NCBI GenBank assembly: GCA_964510225.1
Contig: CAZEAN010000001.1
Coordinates: forward strand, 97,429-161,428
Length of the DNA stretch: 64,000 bases
Direction of reading: 5' to 3'
Source of the DNA: CAZEAN01 sp964510225
Lineage (GTDB): Bacteria > Planctomycetota > Planctomycetia > Isosphaerales > Isosphaeraceae
The notes under the pieces: generated by a model
Told to the model about the DNA's origin: nothing
What the model saw: only the letters and a program-made list of their open reading frames with translations
Database searches by the model: none
Translations under genes and position numbers: made by a program
In this document: positions 62,701 to 64,000 of the stretch, piece after piece
Layout of the letters: each line of letters begins with the position of its first letter
Position numbering within the stretch: position 1 is the first letter of the stretch

Positions 62701-63941
62701 CGATGGGTGGCTTTGGCTTGGGTGATGGACTCGGCGGACTTGGTGGTGGACTCGGTGGTGCTGATGAAGAACAGATTGGTTCGATCACTCCGTTCTTCTT
62801 GAACCTCAGCTTAATCATCCGGACCACTGCTGAAATCCATGACGAAGTTGTCGATTTGCTCCGACAGCTCCGACGACTTCAGGACTTGCAGGTTTCGGTC
62901 GAGGTCCGCTTCATCACAGTCAGCGATGACTTCTTCGAGTTCATCGGAATCGACTTTGATGCCTCGATCCAGTCCGACCTAGTTGGGCCGCTCAACGCTT
63001 TCGTGAGCCAGAACCCAGCTTCAGTGCCAGTTGTACCAGGTGCTGGCGGTGACGGTGGCGGCGGTGGTGCGGCTGGCGACACTCCGTTCCTGGTCAACCC
63101 AGCACGTGACCACGCCCTCGGTCGTGAACCGGTGACACTTGGCGTTGGCTTTCCAGGTGCTACGGGTTCACCGAGATTCAGTAGTGACCTTCAGATCCCA
63201 CTCTTGCAGGATAGCTTTACCCCTGCCCGAGGTCTCTTGAACCTTGTCCCTGGTTCGGGATCTACGTTCGGGATCGCGTTCCTCAGTGACCTGGAAGTCT
63301 ACCTCTTCATGGAGGCTCTCCAAGGTAATACGCGAGCAAACGTAGTTCAGGCTCCGAAGGTGACGTCATTCAACGGTGCGACCGCGACAATCTCCAATAA
63401 CACCAACACCTCCATCGTGACGTCCCTAACACCAGTCGTGAACGCCGGTGCGATCGCCTTCCAGCCTCAAATCGCCCAGATTCAGGACGGTGTTACGCTC
63501 TCCGTCACTCCAGTTGTTACTGCCGACCGACGTTACGTTCGACTTACTCTCGCCCCACAGTTTAACGTAGTCGAAGGTGTCGATGTCTTCAGTTTCGGTG
63601 GTGGTGCAGTCGGTGGTGGTGGTCTTGGCGGCGGTTCGGCGGCTCTCACGACAACCGTCCAGCAGCCAATCATCACCACAACCTTCGTATCGACAACTGT
63701 CACTGTTCCTGATGGAGGTACAGTCCTCCTCGGTGGTGTGAAGACACTGTCCGAGCAACGGCTTGAGTTCGGTACTCCCGTCCTCTCAAAGCTCCCCGCA
63801 GTGAACCGACTCTTCCGAAACATCGGGATCGGTCGAGAGACCAATAGCTTGATGCTGATGGTTACTCCGCGGATCATCATTCTTGAGGAAGAGGAAGAAG
63901 CGATCGGGATTCCAGCGGTTCCTGTTGCCGGTGCTCCCTGA
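59763..63941 (+). CDS. TPR-containing PilQ/GspD-type secretin
   Basis: 1392 residues from TTG 59763, fixed by AAAGGAGG just upstream and an immediate signal-peptide-like start (GRLRTLTILISVGGWGVAAYGAFQDG). Residues about 40-480 are tetratricopeptide-like helical pairs (YLRAGAMLFNQGNYELAADYLEAASLY and repeats of ARxLLxxGxYDxA). A charged coiled-coil stretch lies at about 560-760 and more TPRs around 680-720. An STN/secretin N0-type domain is at about 786-880 (TIEMAEGTLNEAITFLQNYTGLNF). The secretin core is at about 1010-1375, ending NRLFRNIGIGRETNSLMLMVTPRII. This is an outer-membrane channel for pilus or substrate export. The long TPR N-terminus replaces the usual AMIN/N1-N2 set. Confidence 0.9.
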   Translation: MGRLRTLTILISVGGWGVAAYGAFQDGGTSTTGQRPPAPVPPIEYLRAGAMLFNQGNYELAADYLEAASLYRDELNGPDAARLDEYLQAMTQVASPEESHHPVASSAHDQATSMVQQARDAVTVGAHGAAEHLAHQAAAMGSPFGSGEDSPGQVLNDLAGQDRFAGTEDKSIARWRLLQAREDIAQGQYDKAQANIDQARMVDVNWGLFDDVTPDRVQKELDKARPAKVATNGIAPPQGSTRNQKKVAKERLSEARAMIGRGDYDGAESLAMEVQGWGLKFLRIEDSPEKVAAAARALRQTDLKRSTQSSQSTYDLLVTEARSLLNEGRYEEAAQQANHALRLNVVPPIGVDRAEAVLHEVELAQAGTPAPMPVSPLGLPEPPSSMGDPNVMVAQGNLPIEPDNVMNQVEVDDVPSFNDFPPAIPEPAGSAMVGIDPVLDAMNLAEQLPTPAEDPAQVALARSRNLLASGNYDAARTAADEAAMAGAQTEASDIQSQINLAEQSAAYQLFNAAAAALREQDIDRARALIDEVSAIDLAFAPSLKARVDDLASKLTESEAEDLEADVFETELDAMTVEAQRMNTEVSSKVSEARRLMDSKPSEGITILEETKVAVTVAEIPEPVRRTLLQRVEVALELAERDREVFEAKMTDERARADAEREHLRILEARIAEADQINALMERAVQAQDDGDYAAAETFAKRVMVIDPNNATAAAMVTLMQTKRHYEIDQRIRSAKEEGFLNALHDVDRAGVIDGEVLDRSIAYPRDFADLVRRREGIADPVPYRSVEAIEVEKALNQDVTIEMAEGTLNEAITFLQNYTGLNFAPDTRAMQDEGVTLDSPIQQLVLYNVKVKTVLELMLDQLGLSYKISDNDGVVIITTPQSRGKMIVRSYAVGDLVIPPPANPEIPNPVKPLNSGSLLDSDGYTQIGDSITTPQPSMGGTTVTKTPRQVDFGPLINLITTSIAPGSWRLEDLNTGTSTPMGGFGLGDGLGGLGGGLGGADEEQIGSITPFFLNLSLIIRTTAEIHDEVVDLLRQLRRLQDLQVSVEVRFITVSDDFFEFIGIDFDASIQSDLVGPLNAFVSQNPASVPVVPGAGGDGGGGGAAGDTPFLVNPARDHALGREPVTLGVGFPGATGSPRFSSDLQIPLLQDSFTPARGLLNLVPGSGSTFGIAFLSDLEVYLFMEALQGNTRANVVQAPKVTSFNGATATISNNTNTSIVTSLTPVVNAGAIAFQPQIAQIQDGVTLSVTPVVTADRRYVRLTLAPQFNVVEGVDVFSFGGGAVGGGGLGGGSAALTTTVQQPIITTTFVSTTVTVPDGGTVLLGGVKTLSEQRLEFGTPVLSKLPAVNRLFRNIGIGRETNSLMLMVTPRIIILEEEEEAIGIPAVPVAGAP

Positions 63942-64000
63942 TCGATCGGCTGCACTCTCTGTACGCTCGAGACCGAGTCTCGGGCGGGCAAAAGGCAGGC

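Noticed and set aside
63969..63984. Short hairpin after the secretin (CGAGA...TCTCG) as a terminator
   Set aside because: Only a 5-bp stem and no T-tract; too weak to call at the edge of the window.

Overview
The window looks like a chromosomal segment of a planctomycete, probably class Planctomycetia. The signs are a PEP-CTERM sorted protein, genes of tetrahydromethanopterin-linked C1 metabolism (formaldehyde-activating enzyme and MtdB), YVTN-propeller/cytochrome c proteins, a lipid A-type acyltransferase, and a PilM-to-secretin gene run whose proteins carry long Met/Gly-rich linkers. This taxonomic placement is inferred from gene content; no rRNA or tRNA gene is visible in the window.

Layout. 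1-1061 has no supportable gene. 1062-4781 (+) encodes a PEP-CTERM protein, an LpxL-type acyltransferase and a transketolase split into two subunits. 4855-15720 is a surface-polysaccharide locus: a minus-strand pair (polyprenyl glycosylphosphotransferase then GT2 glycosyltransferase, overlapping out of frame) diverges from a plus-strand run (GT2, three large multi-membrane GT-C-like proteins of which two are tandem paralogues, and a GT4). 15741-17229 (-) is an unrecognised two-gene unit. 17561-21958 (+) holds RsfS, arginyl-tRNA synthetase and a propeller/di-haem cytochrome protein. 22096-23394 (-) is a secreted nuclease/phosphatase-family gene broken by one in-frame TAG. 23589-26283 is the C1 locus (ATP-grasp protein, fae, mtdB).

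26451-34024 (+) is the accessory-looking part: a lipoprotein ending in a cysteine-less thioredoxin fold, then a 1290-residue TIR-CHAT-STAND ATPase-TPR protein whose TPR array contains a perfect 240-bp tandem duplication, then a signal-less HtrA-type serine protease. This is the best candidate for an undescribed system, with an immune or cell-death role inferred from its architecture. 34030-39481 (-) is formate-tetrahydrofolate ligase, an S9 peptidase and a POT peptide transporter. 39641-46700 holds an ElaA-type acetyltransferase, GlgC, two GT4 glycosyltransferases, Hpt, a Gfo/Idh/MocA oxidoreductase and TyrRS. 46892-52098 (+) has a CPBP membrane protease, a possible small basic protein, and a fusion of two amidohydrolase-superfamily enzymes.

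52587-63941 (+) is a four-gene assembly/secretion module: a PilM actin-like protein fused to a membrane-anchored PilN-like part, two single-pass periplasmic-type proteins, and a TPR-containing secretin. An intrinsic terminator lies before the secretin gene. The cytoplasmic ATPases and pilins that would complete such a machine are not in the window.

Starts were reassigned where a ribosome-binding site or domain boundary argued for it. TTG and GTG starts with good Shine-Dalgarno sequences recur (2845, 20105, 26451, 37796, 43768, 59763).
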